A DNA stretch of 64,000 nt from NCBI GenBank assembly GCA_963669405.2, contig CAXXHF010000002.1, positions 1,240,001 through 1,304,000 of the forward strand. Direction: 5' to 3'. The stretch comes from Aureisphaera sp963669405. GTDB lineage: Bacteria; Bacteroidota; Bacteroidia; Flavobacteriales; Flavobacteriaceae. Position numbers and translations under genes: made by a program. Positions 45,438 to 53,028 of this stretch are shown piece after piece (the first letter of the stretch is position 1; every line of letters starts with the position of its first letter). A model generated the notes under the pieces. That model did no database searches, was not told the origin of the DNA, and saw nothing but the letters and a program-made list of their open reading frames with translations.

Positions 45438-46288
45438 AATTCAATAGTTTCTTCTCTTGAAAATGGGGCTTCAAATTTTTGAGTTCCTTTTTTATATTCT
45501 TTCCAAAAAATCGGAAATGTATTATCGGGAGTTCTTGCCAAAGTAATCAAAGCCTCTGACGAATTATACCCGAAACTGAAGTGACTACCTCCAGGTATCA
45601 TTTTTTCTATTTCCAACATTATTGTTATTTTTTCCTCTAATAAAGGAGATTCACTATAATCACTTATTCCTTTTGGAGAATGAAAATCTGAATAGATTGA
45701 AATTCCTTCTTTACTTATATTATCAGCTGTTTCTTTTTGTATTGCTAACGTTACAATATTTAATTGATCATTATTAATTTTTGGGTTTGTTTGTATTACT
45801 TCAAGACAAGCATTTAAAGTTTCTCCAGAACCTATATAATCATCAATTAGAAAAATTGATTCATTTGGCTTTAATTTAAAATTAGGATCAATCAGAGTCT
45901 CAAATTTTGAAGTATACCTAAATGTTATCTTTTTATATTTTTTTAAATGCCTTTTAAAAGCTTTGATTTGATACATCAAGAAATGTCCACTCTTAAATCC
46001 TCCTTCATCCTCAGGTTTAATTACAGGGAACAGATATATATTCTTCAGACTATTAAGTTTCTCAATCTCAATGCTTTCTAGAGTAGCTAATATTTTTTCA
46101 GGATATTCAGCAAATGAAATCCATTTATATCTCTCGACTAATTCAATTATTAGTTTTCGCTGTTCTTCATTTAGATTATCCAGTAATTTACAAAAGTTAT
46201 CAAAAACAAATTCGTCAATATCTCTTTCAGACCAATTATTTGTCTTAAATATTTTGTTTAGTTGTGATATTGATTCTATTGTTGTCAT
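45434..46288 (-). CDS. Retron effector: phosphoribosyltransferase-like protein
   Basis: A 284-aa protein. A helical N-terminal part (about 70 residues) precedes a type I PRTase fold. The PRPP-binding loop reads IFLIDDYIGSGETLNA (about 145-160), with the Asp-Asp pair and G-S-G-E-T. C-terminal blocks include SHFSFGYNSSEALITL and FPIFWKEYKKG, typical of PRTase-like effector proteins near defence genes. It leads the retron operon, and the effector is presumably released when phage disturbs the RT-msDNA complex. The enzymatic product is unknown. Confidence 0.82.
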   Translation of the reverse strand: MTTIESISQLNKIFKTNNWSERDIDEFVFDNFCKLLDNLNEEQRKLIIELVERYKWISFAEYPEKILATLESIEIEKLNSLKNIYLFPVIKPEDEGGFKSGHFLMYQIKAFKRHLKKYKKITFRYTSKFETLIDPNFKLKPNESIFLIDDYIGSGETLNACLEVIQTNPKINNDQLNIVTLAIQKETADNISKEGISIYSDFHSPKGISDYSESPLLEEKITIMLEIEKMIPGGSHFSFGYNSSEALITLARTPDNTFPIFWKEYKKGTQKFEAPFSREETIEL

Positions 46289-46472
46289 TTTTTCAACTTA
46301 CAGCTAACTCATTTATATATAGTACTTCTATCTATATGCCTCTTTTATCTGGTTATAAAGAACTCTGGTTCAAAACCAAAACTCTTCTATATCCTTTTAA
46401 AAAGTCTATAGAACATTTAAGGAGGTTATTTCTTACCATAAGAAACTACCTTCCTAATACTGGAAAAAAAGC

Positions 46473-46569
46473 CGGGGAGAGCTATAAAGTTAATTTTTTT
46501 CTGCAAATAACCATAGCGGTTTGCCGTAAAACTACCTGCCAAAGCTCATATATAGGATCAAGAAGCCTA
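46473..46569 (+). repeat. Right copy of the direct repeat flanking the retron island
   Basis: Diverged copy of 42187-42280 in the same orientation. Between the retron operon start and this repeat (46289-46472) I see no gene; an open frame spanning the area has no start context or family match. The last 21 bp are also the first unit of the adjoining tandem array. Confidence 0.65.
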
Positions 46570-46863
46570 TTAATAGGGTTGTACACTTCATTAAAAGGAT
46601 AAGGAAGTAAGTGAAAAGGGTACCATACCCTATTAAAAGGGTCATGAAGCAAGCAAAAAGGGTACGGTACTAAGCAAAAAGGGTACGGTACTAAGCGAAA
46701 AGGGTGTGGTACCCAATTAATGGGGTTCTGTATGGTTTTAATTAGGTAATGAACCCTTTTAAAAGGGTTTGAGACGGTATTAAAAGGGTTCTGGACGGTT
46801 TTAATGGGCTTCCCAACGGTTTTAATGCGCTGAGAAACCCTTTTACTTCACTATAATGGGACT
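46549..46863. repeat. Degenerate tandem array of 15 units of exactly 21 bp
   Basis: Fifteen consecutive 21-bp units with no insertion or deletion. The common core is TTAAAAGGGT followed by a variable 11 bp that often contains ACGG or ends in GGTT/CCTT. Units starting at 46654 and 46675 are identical; the outermost are the most diverged. All six frames contain stops, so it is not coding now. The last unit ends 2 bp before the stop codon of the next gene. Confidence 0.85.
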
Positions 46864-46865
46864 TA

Positions 46866-47375
46866 TCACAGTTGGCCAGAGCCATCCTTCTCGGTTTCTC
46901 CACCTCCAATAGGGCCAAAGTTGCCACGGCCTGCAAAAAACTGTTTCAGCTCCGTTACCTTGGTCTCGTACCCCGCAACCGAAGTAGAGTTCTTATACTT
47001 GGCAAAATCATAATCCAGTAAACTGGCGCGGTAGTTATCCCAATCATGTAAGATCTTGGCATTGTTAAGGCCTGTATGCATGCTCATTAGGCGGCGCAAG
47101 ACAGACTCCAAAAAAGCCCGTGAATGGAAATCCTTGTTAAATTCCTCCCAGTCCACATCAGGACTACGAAGGGCAGGTTCTGCTTCACTATACTCCTTTA
47201 CTTTGTTTACAATAAGCTTGTTCTGCTCTGCAATGCTACCAAACTGTTTGCGTTCCTCTGGAGACAGATTGGCCATTTTACCAACCAATAGGTTCTCTAC
47301 TCCAGAAAGAACCTCATTGATCTGGTTTTCTTCTTCTGCCGTAAAGTGACGGCTTTCAAAATTGTTAAAAGGCAT
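46866..47375 (-). CDS. Hypothetical helical protein between two tandem arrays
   Basis: A 169-aa acidic, helical protein without signal peptide or TM segment. It ends in a Gly-rich tail (RGNFGPIGGGETEKDGSGQL). I do not recognise a family. Its stop is 2 bp from the 21-bp array, and its start follows a stretch of looser ~21-bp repeats. Codon use and GC are closer to the main genome than to the retron genes. Confidence 0.65.
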   Translation of the reverse strand: MPFNNFESRHFTAEEENQINEVLSGVENLLVGKMANLSPEERKQFGSIAEQNKLIVNKVKEYSEAEPALRSPDVDWEEFNKDFHSRAFLESVLRRLMSMHTGLNNAKILHDWDNYRASLLDYDFAKYKNSTSVAGYETKVTELKQFFAGRGNFGPIGGGETEKDGSGQL

Positions 47376-47434
47376 AATTCAAAAAAATAAAAGGTTTATA
47401 CTACTGGGAAGTGTTACTAAACTACAATACGCCT

Positions 47435-47520
47435 TTTAACTATGCTGGTGAAATGTAATAAGCAGTTACTATGCCTAATAAGTGTACATAGTCATGTAAT
47501 AAGTGATTAGGACACTACTC
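47435..47520. repeat. Loose ~21-bp repeats upstream of the hypothetical gene
   Basis: TAATA(A)G recurs at 47456, 47476 and 47497 (periods 20 and 21), each followed by a variable segment. It may be a decayed relative of the 21-bp array on the other side of the gene. The rest of 47376-47604 shows no feature. Confidence 0.35.
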
Positions 47521-47604
47521 CATAATGTCCCTTCATAGCACCGTACAAGAATGACAAAATTATTGTCATTTGTAAAAATTTTTGTCATTGCGGTTGCGGG
47601 TCGT

Positions 47605-48206
47605 TATCTGTTGGGTCACCTCGATACGATCCTTCGGATCACTCGGCGACCATACATGCCCGGACACTGAGTGCTTCGAACAAGGTGAGAAGTGTACCGA
47701 AGTGCCCGAAAGTGACGCTCCTCAATCTGGATATCATCTGTTGGGTCACCTCGATACGATCCTTCGGATCACTCGGTGACCATATGCTCCCGGACACTGA
47801 GTGCTTCGAACAAAGTGAGAGGTGTACCGAAGTGCCCGAAAGTGACGCTCCTCAATCTGGATATCATCTGTTGGGTCACCTCGATACGATCCTTCGGATC
47901 ACTCGGTGACCATATGCTCCCGGACACTGAGTGCTTCGAATAAAGTAAGAAGTGTATCGAAGTGCCCGAAAGTGGCGCTCCTCAATCTGGATATCATCTG
48001 TTGGGGTCACCTCGATACGATCCTTCGGATCACTCGGCGACCATATGCTCCCGGACACTGAGTGCTTCAAACAAAGTGAGAAGTGTATCGAAGTGCCCGA
48101 AAATGGCGCTCCTCAATCTGGATACCATCTGTTGGGTCACCTCGATACGATCCTTCGGATCACTCGGTGACCATATGCTCCCGAACACTGAGTGCTTCGG
48201 GTCATA
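47605..48206. repeat. Tandem array of a 130-bp unit (about 4.6 copies)
   Basis: TTGGGTCACCTCGATACGAT starts at 47611, 47741, 47871, 48001 (one extra G) and 48132; the last copy is truncated. Each unit has two inverted repeats: CACC...GATCC-TTC-GGATC...GGTG and CTTCGA...TCGAAG. Copies are nearly identical, so the amplification is recent. Short ORFs across it are a by-product of the 130-bp period. Confidence 0.9.
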
Positions 48207-48227
48207 ATCACTAAGAGAACGATACTA

Positions 48228-49139
48228 TTATTTATACAAATCGCCATGAAGATACCGTAACCCAGAATCTATAATAACGGTTACTATCTTTTTCCCAGGG
48301 CCCAATATTTTTGCCCGTTGCATGGCTGCCCAAACATTGGCTCCAGAAGTATAGCCACCAAAGATCCCTTCCATTTTGGCCTGTCTATTGGCGGTTTCAT
48401 GCGCATCTTCATCCTTTACAGGAATGATTTCATCTACCAAATCTTCCCTAAAGATGGAAGGCTTAAAGGAGAGCCCTATTCCTTCCAGTTTATGGGTGCC
48501 AGAAGTGTCCCCGCCAGAAATATTACGTACGTTGTAGGGTTCTACCGCAATGGTTTTTAAAGTAGGTATGTGCTCTTTTAGAATTTCTGAATTCCCAGAA
48601 ATACATCCGCCGCCGCCTACTGCCATGACAAACTCATCTATATCGGTTCCCAATTGGTCCATGATTTCCTGAGCCATGGCATGATACCCCTTTTTATTGT
48701 CCGGGTTGTTTACCTGATCTGGCCAAAATGTATTGGGCTCCCCAATCAATTCCTTGGCCCTAGCTATCATCTTATCTATTACCCCCGCTGTAAGTATGCC
48801 TCCTTCGGCATGAATAATCTCTACGGTTGCCCCAAAGGCCCGCATGGTTTGCAGCTTCTCTTCAGAAAACCCATTAGATGATACAAAGTGAGCCTTATAG
48901 CCACGTGTGGCACATACCATGGCCAAGGAACTTCCTGTGCTTCCGCCTGTATATTCTACCACTTTCCCACCGGGTTTTAACTCGCCTCTCTTCTCAGCAC
49001 CCTCTATCATAGAAAGTGCCATCCTATCCTTCATGCTTCCTGTTGGGTTGGCACCTTCAAACTTCACATAGATATCAGCACAGTCATTACCAACTATGTG
49101 TTCCAGTTTTATCAGTGGGGTTTTCCCAATGGTTACCAT
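48228..49139 (-). CDS. Cysteine synthase family PLP enzyme
   Basis: A 303-aa fold-type II PLP enzyme. The PLP lysine is in NPTGSMKDRMA (about residue 37), with TGGSTGSSLAMV for substrate carboxylate and GGGGCISGNSE for PLP phosphate. The family norm at the first motif is PxxSxKDR; GSMKDR is near it. It could be O-acetylserine sulfhydrylase, cystathionine or cysteate synthase-like. Its place 12 bp behind an NTF2-like gene in an ArsR-controlled operon argues against a housekeeping cysK role. Confidence 0.85.
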   Translation of the reverse strand: MVTIGKTPLIKLEHIVGNDCADIYVKFEGANPTGSMKDRMALSMIEGAEKRGELKPGGKVVEYTGGSTGSSLAMVCATRGYKAHFVSSNGFSEEKLQTMRAFGATVEIIHAEGGILTAGVIDKMIARAKELIGEPNTFWPDQVNNPDNKKGYHAMAQEIMDQLGTDIDEFVMAVGGGGCISGNSEILKEHIPTLKTIAVEPYNVRNISGGDTSGTHKLEGIGLSFKPSIFREDLVDEIIPVKDEDAHETANRQAKMEGIFGGYTSGANVWAAMQRAKILGPGKKIVTVIIDSGLRYLHGDLYK

Positions 49140-49151
49140 TGTCTATTCTTT

Positions 49152-49574
49152 TTAATCTACAAAATACCAAGACCGGGTTATTTTTCCATTCTTGATTTCG
49201 AAAGTACCCAGTGCTGAGGAATACACCCGCTTTCCTTCTTTATTAAGATAACTTACTTCTTCTTTAAAACTAATCTTATTGCCTACCACTTCATAACTTA
49301 TAATCTTAGAGGTTACCTCGTACCCCGAACCAAAATAAGCTTCCATGCTCTGTCTAAACTTCTCCTTTCCTGCTGCCTCCAGAACCAGCTCATTAGATGT
49401 AATGTAAAAGTATTTAAAATCTTCGGAAACATTTTCTACAAGACGACCCACATCCTTTTTATTGAATGCTTCTATCTGATCATTGAACAGGTTTACCATG
49501 GCATCTCCATCTTGTGCCCATGCCCCGTTTATTCCTAACAGGAGCAAGAAAATCACAGCTTTGTATATTTTCAT
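49152..49574 (-). CDS. Secreted NTF2-like (SnoaL/DUF4440-type) protein
   Basis: A 140-aa protein. A signal peptide (FLLLLGINGAWAQ) precedes an NTF2 fold: a long first helix VNLFNDQIEAFNKKDV, then strands ending ITRSWYFVD. Such proteins bind or convert small molecules in a cone-shaped pocket. It is placed between the decarboxylase and the cysteine-synthase-like gene with 31- and 12-bp gaps, so it belongs to their operon. Confidence 0.8.
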   Translation of the reverse strand: MKIYKAVIFLLLLGINGAWAQDGDAMVNLFNDQIEAFNKKDVGRLVENVSEDFKYFYITSNELVLEAAGKEKFRQSMEAYFGSGYEVTSKIISYEVVGNKISFKEEVSYLNKEGKRVYSSALGTFEIKNGKITRSWYFVD

Positions 49575-49605
49575 CGTGTCTTTTATTTATATGTGGTTAT
49601 TGTAC

Positions 49606-51042
49606 TCAAGCAGTTTTGGCCAATATGGCTCCCCTTAGTTCCCTGATTTTAGCCACCAGCTTTTCAATATCATCCATGGTTGTATTGGGACTCATAAAAA
49701 CCAGCCGTAAATACCTCTTTCCCCTAAATAGGGCCGTAGTAAAATAATAACTGCCCTCTATGGTTATGGCGTTTCTAATGTTCATCTGTATGTCATCATC
49801 TCCTTTAATCTTAAAACATAGGATATTGCTTTGTGGGCGTACGGGACATTCAAAATCCTCCAATGGGTTTATGTAATGGTATACTTTGAGCGTTAGCTCA
49901 TATTGTTTATCTATAAACTTGGCCAACCCTTTTTCGCCTATGGCGCCCAAAACAAAAAACAGCTTTTCTCCCAATCCAGATTTGGTGGTTTCTATGGTTC
50001 TTTGAATGAAATCGAATCCGGGTTGTACTTTTTCATGAAACAAATAGCTCGCTTCTTGATGGATACCCTTGTCCAGATACTTATGATCTTTCACCAACAA
50101 AGCAGCACATAAAGATGGTGTCTGAAGTAATTTATGAGCATCCCAGGTTACAGAATCTGCTTTCTTTATTCCCTTATAAAGTCCTTTGTATTTATCTGAA
50201 AGCAACACACTGGCTCCATGGGCTCCGTCTACATGCAACCAAATATTGTGTTCATTGCAAAAATCGGCTATCTCATCTATAGGGTCATAGATCCCTACAG
50301 AAGTACTACAGGCATTGGCAACTAAGGCAATGGGAGTCTTCTTGTCATTAACCAATCTCTTATAAACTTTGGGAAGTTTGTCTGGTATAATGGCACCATT
50401 AGCATCTACCTCTAATGAATACATGGAGTTAGCCCCTATGCCTAAAATCCCTGCCGATTTGGATGCTGAATAATGGGTTTCATAGGGTAACATGATAGCA
50501 AGTCCTTCTGGGTTTCCATGTTCCCATACATGGGGAGCTATCTTGCTTCTGGCTATTATTAATGCCGTAAGATTGGCAATAGAACCACCATCTACCAGTA
50601 CTCCGCCTCCAAAATCCAACCCAAAATTATCTTTGGTCATGGTTAAAGGGGCCTTTTCCCAACCTACTTTTTCTAACATCCAATTAATAATAAAGTATTC
50701 TATGCTTGCTGAGGCAGGCCCCATTTCATATACATTGCCAATATTGTTTATAAAACCATTGGCAAATGTTCCTAACGCACTTGAGTAGTGTGGTGCGGCA
50801 CATTGATGCCCCAAGTAATTGGGATGATGCAATCGTGTAGCATAGGAGAGGTATTTTTTTATGAAAACCTCAAGGTTTTTTCCGCTTAATCCTCCATGGG
50901 TTGCAAAGTTCTCCAAATCAAGATCTGAAACAATACCAGGAAGGGTTTCTTGGTTTATCACCCTCTTCTTAGCCAAAACGGAATCATTTTGAAATTCATT
51001 TAAAGCTGTTGCTACTATATGTAAATCTGAAATAAATGACAC
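49606..51042 (-). CDS. PLP-dependent decarboxylase (group II), second paralogue
   Basis: A 478-aa enzyme. The PLP lysine is in VTWDAHKLLQTPSLCAALL (about residue 301), the Asp in WLHVDGAHGASVLL, and the N-terminal block is NYLGHQCAAPHYSSALG. It resembles the cysteine sulfinate/glutamate/2,4-diaminobutyrate decarboxylase branch more than the paralogue at 13.4 kb. The substrate is uncertain. The neighbouring cysteine-synthase-like gene hints at a sulfur amino acid (inference). Confidence 0.85.
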   Translation of the reverse strand: MSFISDLHIVATALNEFQNDSVLAKKRVINQETLPGIVSDLDLENFATHGGLSGKNLEVFIKKYLSYATRLHHPNYLGHQCAAPHYSSALGTFANGFINNIGNVYEMGPASASIEYFIINWMLEKVGWEKAPLTMTKDNFGLDFGGGVLVDGGSIANLTALIIARSKIAPHVWEHGNPEGLAIMLPYETHYSASKSAGILGIGANSMYSLEVDANGAIIPDKLPKVYKRLVNDKKTPIALVANACSTSVGIYDPIDEIADFCNEHNIWLHVDGAHGASVLLSDKYKGLYKGIKKADSVTWDAHKLLQTPSLCAALLVKDHKYLDKGIHQEASYLFHEKVQPGFDFIQRTIETTKSGLGEKLFFVLGAIGEKGLAKFIDKQYELTLKVYHYINPLEDFECPVRPQSNILCFKIKGDDDIQMNIRNAITIEGSYYFTTALFRGKRYLRLVFMSPNTTMDDIEKLVAKIRELRGAILAKTA

Positions 51043-51097
51043 TTATCTTTAATTTTTAAACCCTTATGTAGTGACTCGTTTTTTGAACCATCCTATA

Positions 51098-51538
51098 TTA
51101 ACAGAGATTGCACCTGTTGGGTATTGCTATAAGCTTGTAAAGAACTACAAGCGCTGAGACTATGACTATATTTTTAAAAATGTATTGCCCCACAAGACTA
51201 AACCCGAAAGGGGAATGATGGAAAGAGAGTTCGGGAAATAAAAATAGTGGCGTAAAGGTACATACCATGTGTACCAAAGCAGCCTGAATTGCTTTGCTTC
51301 TGAAAAGATTAAAAACCAATAGCAACCCTACAACTGTTTCCCATATTGCCAACAGAATGATAGATACCTCTTGTGAAATAAGTCCTAGCGTAAGGGAGTT
51401 GATTGTTTTGGTAGCTAATTCATCAGCCGGGCTTACCCCTGGAAAAAACTTCAGGACTCCAAACCAGATATAGACTAACCCAATGCTAATAGCCAATAAA
51501 TCATCTGGACATATTTTGAAGGTTTTATTTGGTTTCAT
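51098..51538 (-). CDS. DoxX-like membrane protein
   Basis: A 146-aa, four-helix protein. The first helix IGLVYIWFGVLKFFPGVSPA carries the FGxxKFxPG-like motif of DoxX/DoxD relatives. DoxX proteins are membrane partners in redox or thiosulfate metabolism in some organisms. Gaps of 29 and 55 bp place it within the ArsR/PAP2/decarboxylase operon. It ends NRCNLC. Confidence 0.72.
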   Translation of the reverse strand: MKPNKTFKICPDDLLAISIGLVYIWFGVLKFFPGVSPADELATKTINSLTLGLISQEVSIILLAIWETVVGLLLVFNLFRSKAIQAALVHMVCTFTPLFLFPELSFHHSPFGFSLVGQYIFKNIVIVSALVVLYKLIAIPNRCNLC

Positions 51539-51567
51539 TGGATATACTTTACACTTAGACTAAAAAA

Positions 51568-52452
51568 CTACTTCCATTCTTCTTTTGCGCTAGCTAGGTC
51601 TTTCTGAAATTTTGGATTGCCCCACATTTCCGTCAACATACTATGAGCCAACACCCTAGCAGCTTCTTCGTCACTGGGATAATGAATTCCCATAATTTCC
51701 CTGGACTCCCCTACTTCATAAGCTACTTCCAAAAACTCGTCTCTTTTGTCAGGTATCAATTCACTCCACGTAAATGCTTGTATGTATGCCCATAGTGTAT
51801 GCCCGCTTGCAAAAGCAGGAGTGCTCATAAGTGACATGGGGTCCAGCTCATCTCTTAATTGATAGGGTCTTGGCCGTAGTAAGTGATACTTTACGGTAAA
51901 CTCCATAATACGCATGTCTTTGGTAACGCCTTCAAGTAATTTTCGGGTGGCTGGATAGTTTTCTGCGGTACAATGATTGCCCATGACGGTTCTTCCTTCA
52001 TAAAACAAATGCTCAAGATTCCTTTGGTATCTAGCATGTGTTGGAACTTTTGCCACATGAGGCCAATACCCAATAGGAGCCAGAAAATCATGAGCCCTGC
52101 TTTCCTGTTCCTTGGTTCTCTTGTTTTGCCATTCCATGAGAAAATCCAATTCGGCCTTTACCTGATCTGAACTGTTTGCTGGGGGCTTAACGGTTAGCTT
52201 TAATTCGTTTACCTGTTTTTGGGTTAAGTACACAGGGGAGGCCATTAGATAGACTAGCGATCCACTATTGTAGCGATCTGAAGGGTATTGAATATTATCC
52301 AGCTGACTTCGCTGCGGATTGGGCGCTGCACTTATCTTCATTAATTCTTTATAGTGCTTCTTTGCAGGTTCTAGAGGATGTAGTTCCTGTGCTACACTAG
52401 CACAACTGCCAAACAAAAGGACAGCTATTAGAAGGATCGCGTTTTTAACCAT
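51568..52452 (-). CDS. PAP2-family acid phosphatase, class A-like
   Basis: A 294-aa lipoprotein or secreted protein (signal with FGSC at residue 17). The three-part PAP2 motif is complete: KYHLLRPRP, TPAFASGHTLW, and SREIMGIHYPSDEEAA. It matches class A bacterial non-specific acid phosphatases. It is the first gene behind a perfect palindrome that is probably the ArsR operator, so expression is likely inducible. Confidence 0.87.
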   Translation of the reverse strand: MVKNAILLIAVLLFGSCASVAQELHPLEPAKKHYKELMKISAAPNPQRSQLDNIQYPSDRYNSGSLVYLMASPVYLTQKQVNELKLTVKPPANSSDQVKAELDFLMEWQNKRTKEQESRAHDFLAPIGYWPHVAKVPTHARYQRNLEHLFYEGRTVMGNHCTAENYPATRKLLEGVTKDMRIMEFTVKYHLLRPRPYQLRDELDPMSLMSTPAFASGHTLWAYIQAFTWSELIPDKRDEFLEVAYEVGESREIMGIHYPSDEEAARVLAHSMLTEMWGNPKFQKDLASAKEEWK

Positions 52453-52489
52453 AGTATTTGTCTTTAATAGGATTGCAGAAATTATAATT

Positions 52490-52512
52490 ATCGTATATCG
52501 TTAATATACGAT
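52490..52512. promoter_or_regulatory. Perfect 9-5-9 palindrome, probable ArsR-type operator
   Basis: ATCGTATAT-CGTTA-ATATACGAT, a perfect dyad, lies 38 bp before the PAP2 start and just after the arsR-type gene. Right of it, TACATTTA (one mismatch to the -7 box, minus strand, 52521-52514) with a TTTG near 52540 forms a promoter. Its start would fall inside the dyad, so a bound repressor would block transcription. Confidence 0.7.
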
Positions 52513-52563
52513 GTAAATGTATATATTATTTCACAAACAAAAAAATATGCTTACTAAGATTGC

Positions 52564-52881
52564 TTAGAAGTATTGGTTGAATTCCCTGAGAAGTTCCTTG
52601 TTTAGGGTATAGAAAGTGAATTTATCTTTGTTTTCAGTCAGGAACAGTCCGCATTCCTTTAAGATCTTAACATGTTGTGACATCGTAGATTGAGAATAGT
52701 CGAACATTTCTACCAGATCTTTATTGCAAGTAACATTATCTACCCCTTTGCCGCTATTCTTTGTTCCCAAATACCGAACCAGAGCCACCCTAAGGGGATG
52801 CGCCAAGGCATTGGCAATTTTGGCCACCTTGTGATCCTCTTTTGTAATATACTTGCTGGAAATTTCGGTTCGAATTCTCAT
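52564..52881 (-). CDS. ArsR-family HTH regulator
   Basis: A 105-aa winged-helix repressor: IANALAHPLRVALVRYLGTK, then LVEMFDYSQSTMSQHVKILK and the wing GLFLTENKDKFTFYTLN. No CxC metal-binding site of the ArsR type is seen; one Cys is in VTCNKDL and one in KECGL, so the signal may not be a metal. It is followed on the same strand by the PAP2-to-cysteine-synthase operon. Confidence 0.9.
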   Translation of the reverse strand: MRIRTEISSKYITKEDHKVAKIANALAHPLRVALVRYLGTKNSGKGVDNVTCNKDLVEMFDYSQSTMSQHVKILKECGLFLTENKDKFTFYTLNKELLREFNQYF

Positions 52882-52898
52882 AATCAGATCGTTTACCG

Positions 52899-52906
52899 CA
52901 AATATA
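52899..52906 (-). promoter_or_regulatory. -7 box of the arsR-type gene
   Basis: TATATTTG on the minus strand, an exact TAnnTTTG, 17-25 nt before the start codon. No -33 TTG was seen at the normal spacing. Confidence 0.45.
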
Positions 52907-52972
52907 CAATAATCCTTTACCCAGAGTTATCCTTTATGGACTCCCCTATCTTATCATTGGATGAATCACAGT

Positions 52973-53006
52973 AAATAAAGCCCCCAATTTCTTGGAGGCT
53001 TTATTT
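52973..53006 (-). terminator. Intrinsic terminator of the LPMO gene
   Basis: AAATAAAGCC.CCAA / TTGG.GGCTTTATTT stem with a short loop. The T-rich side lies downstream of the LPMO stop on the minus strand. Confidence 0.85.
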
Positions 53007-53028
53007 TGTATAATGGTTGGAGGTTCCT

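Noticed and set aside
46264..46602. 112-aa plus-strand ORF between the retron and the 21-bp array
   Set aside because: It starts inside the PRTase-like gene on the other strand, runs through the direct repeat and into the tandem array, and shows no family signal.
47605..48206. CRISPR-like array
   Set aside because: The repeat unit is 130 bp and directly tandem with no unique spacers, and there are no cas genes.
47582..48207. Set of short ORFs (60-80 aa) across the 130-bp array
   Set aside because: They repeat with the array on both strands, have no start context, and simply reflect the repeat sequence.
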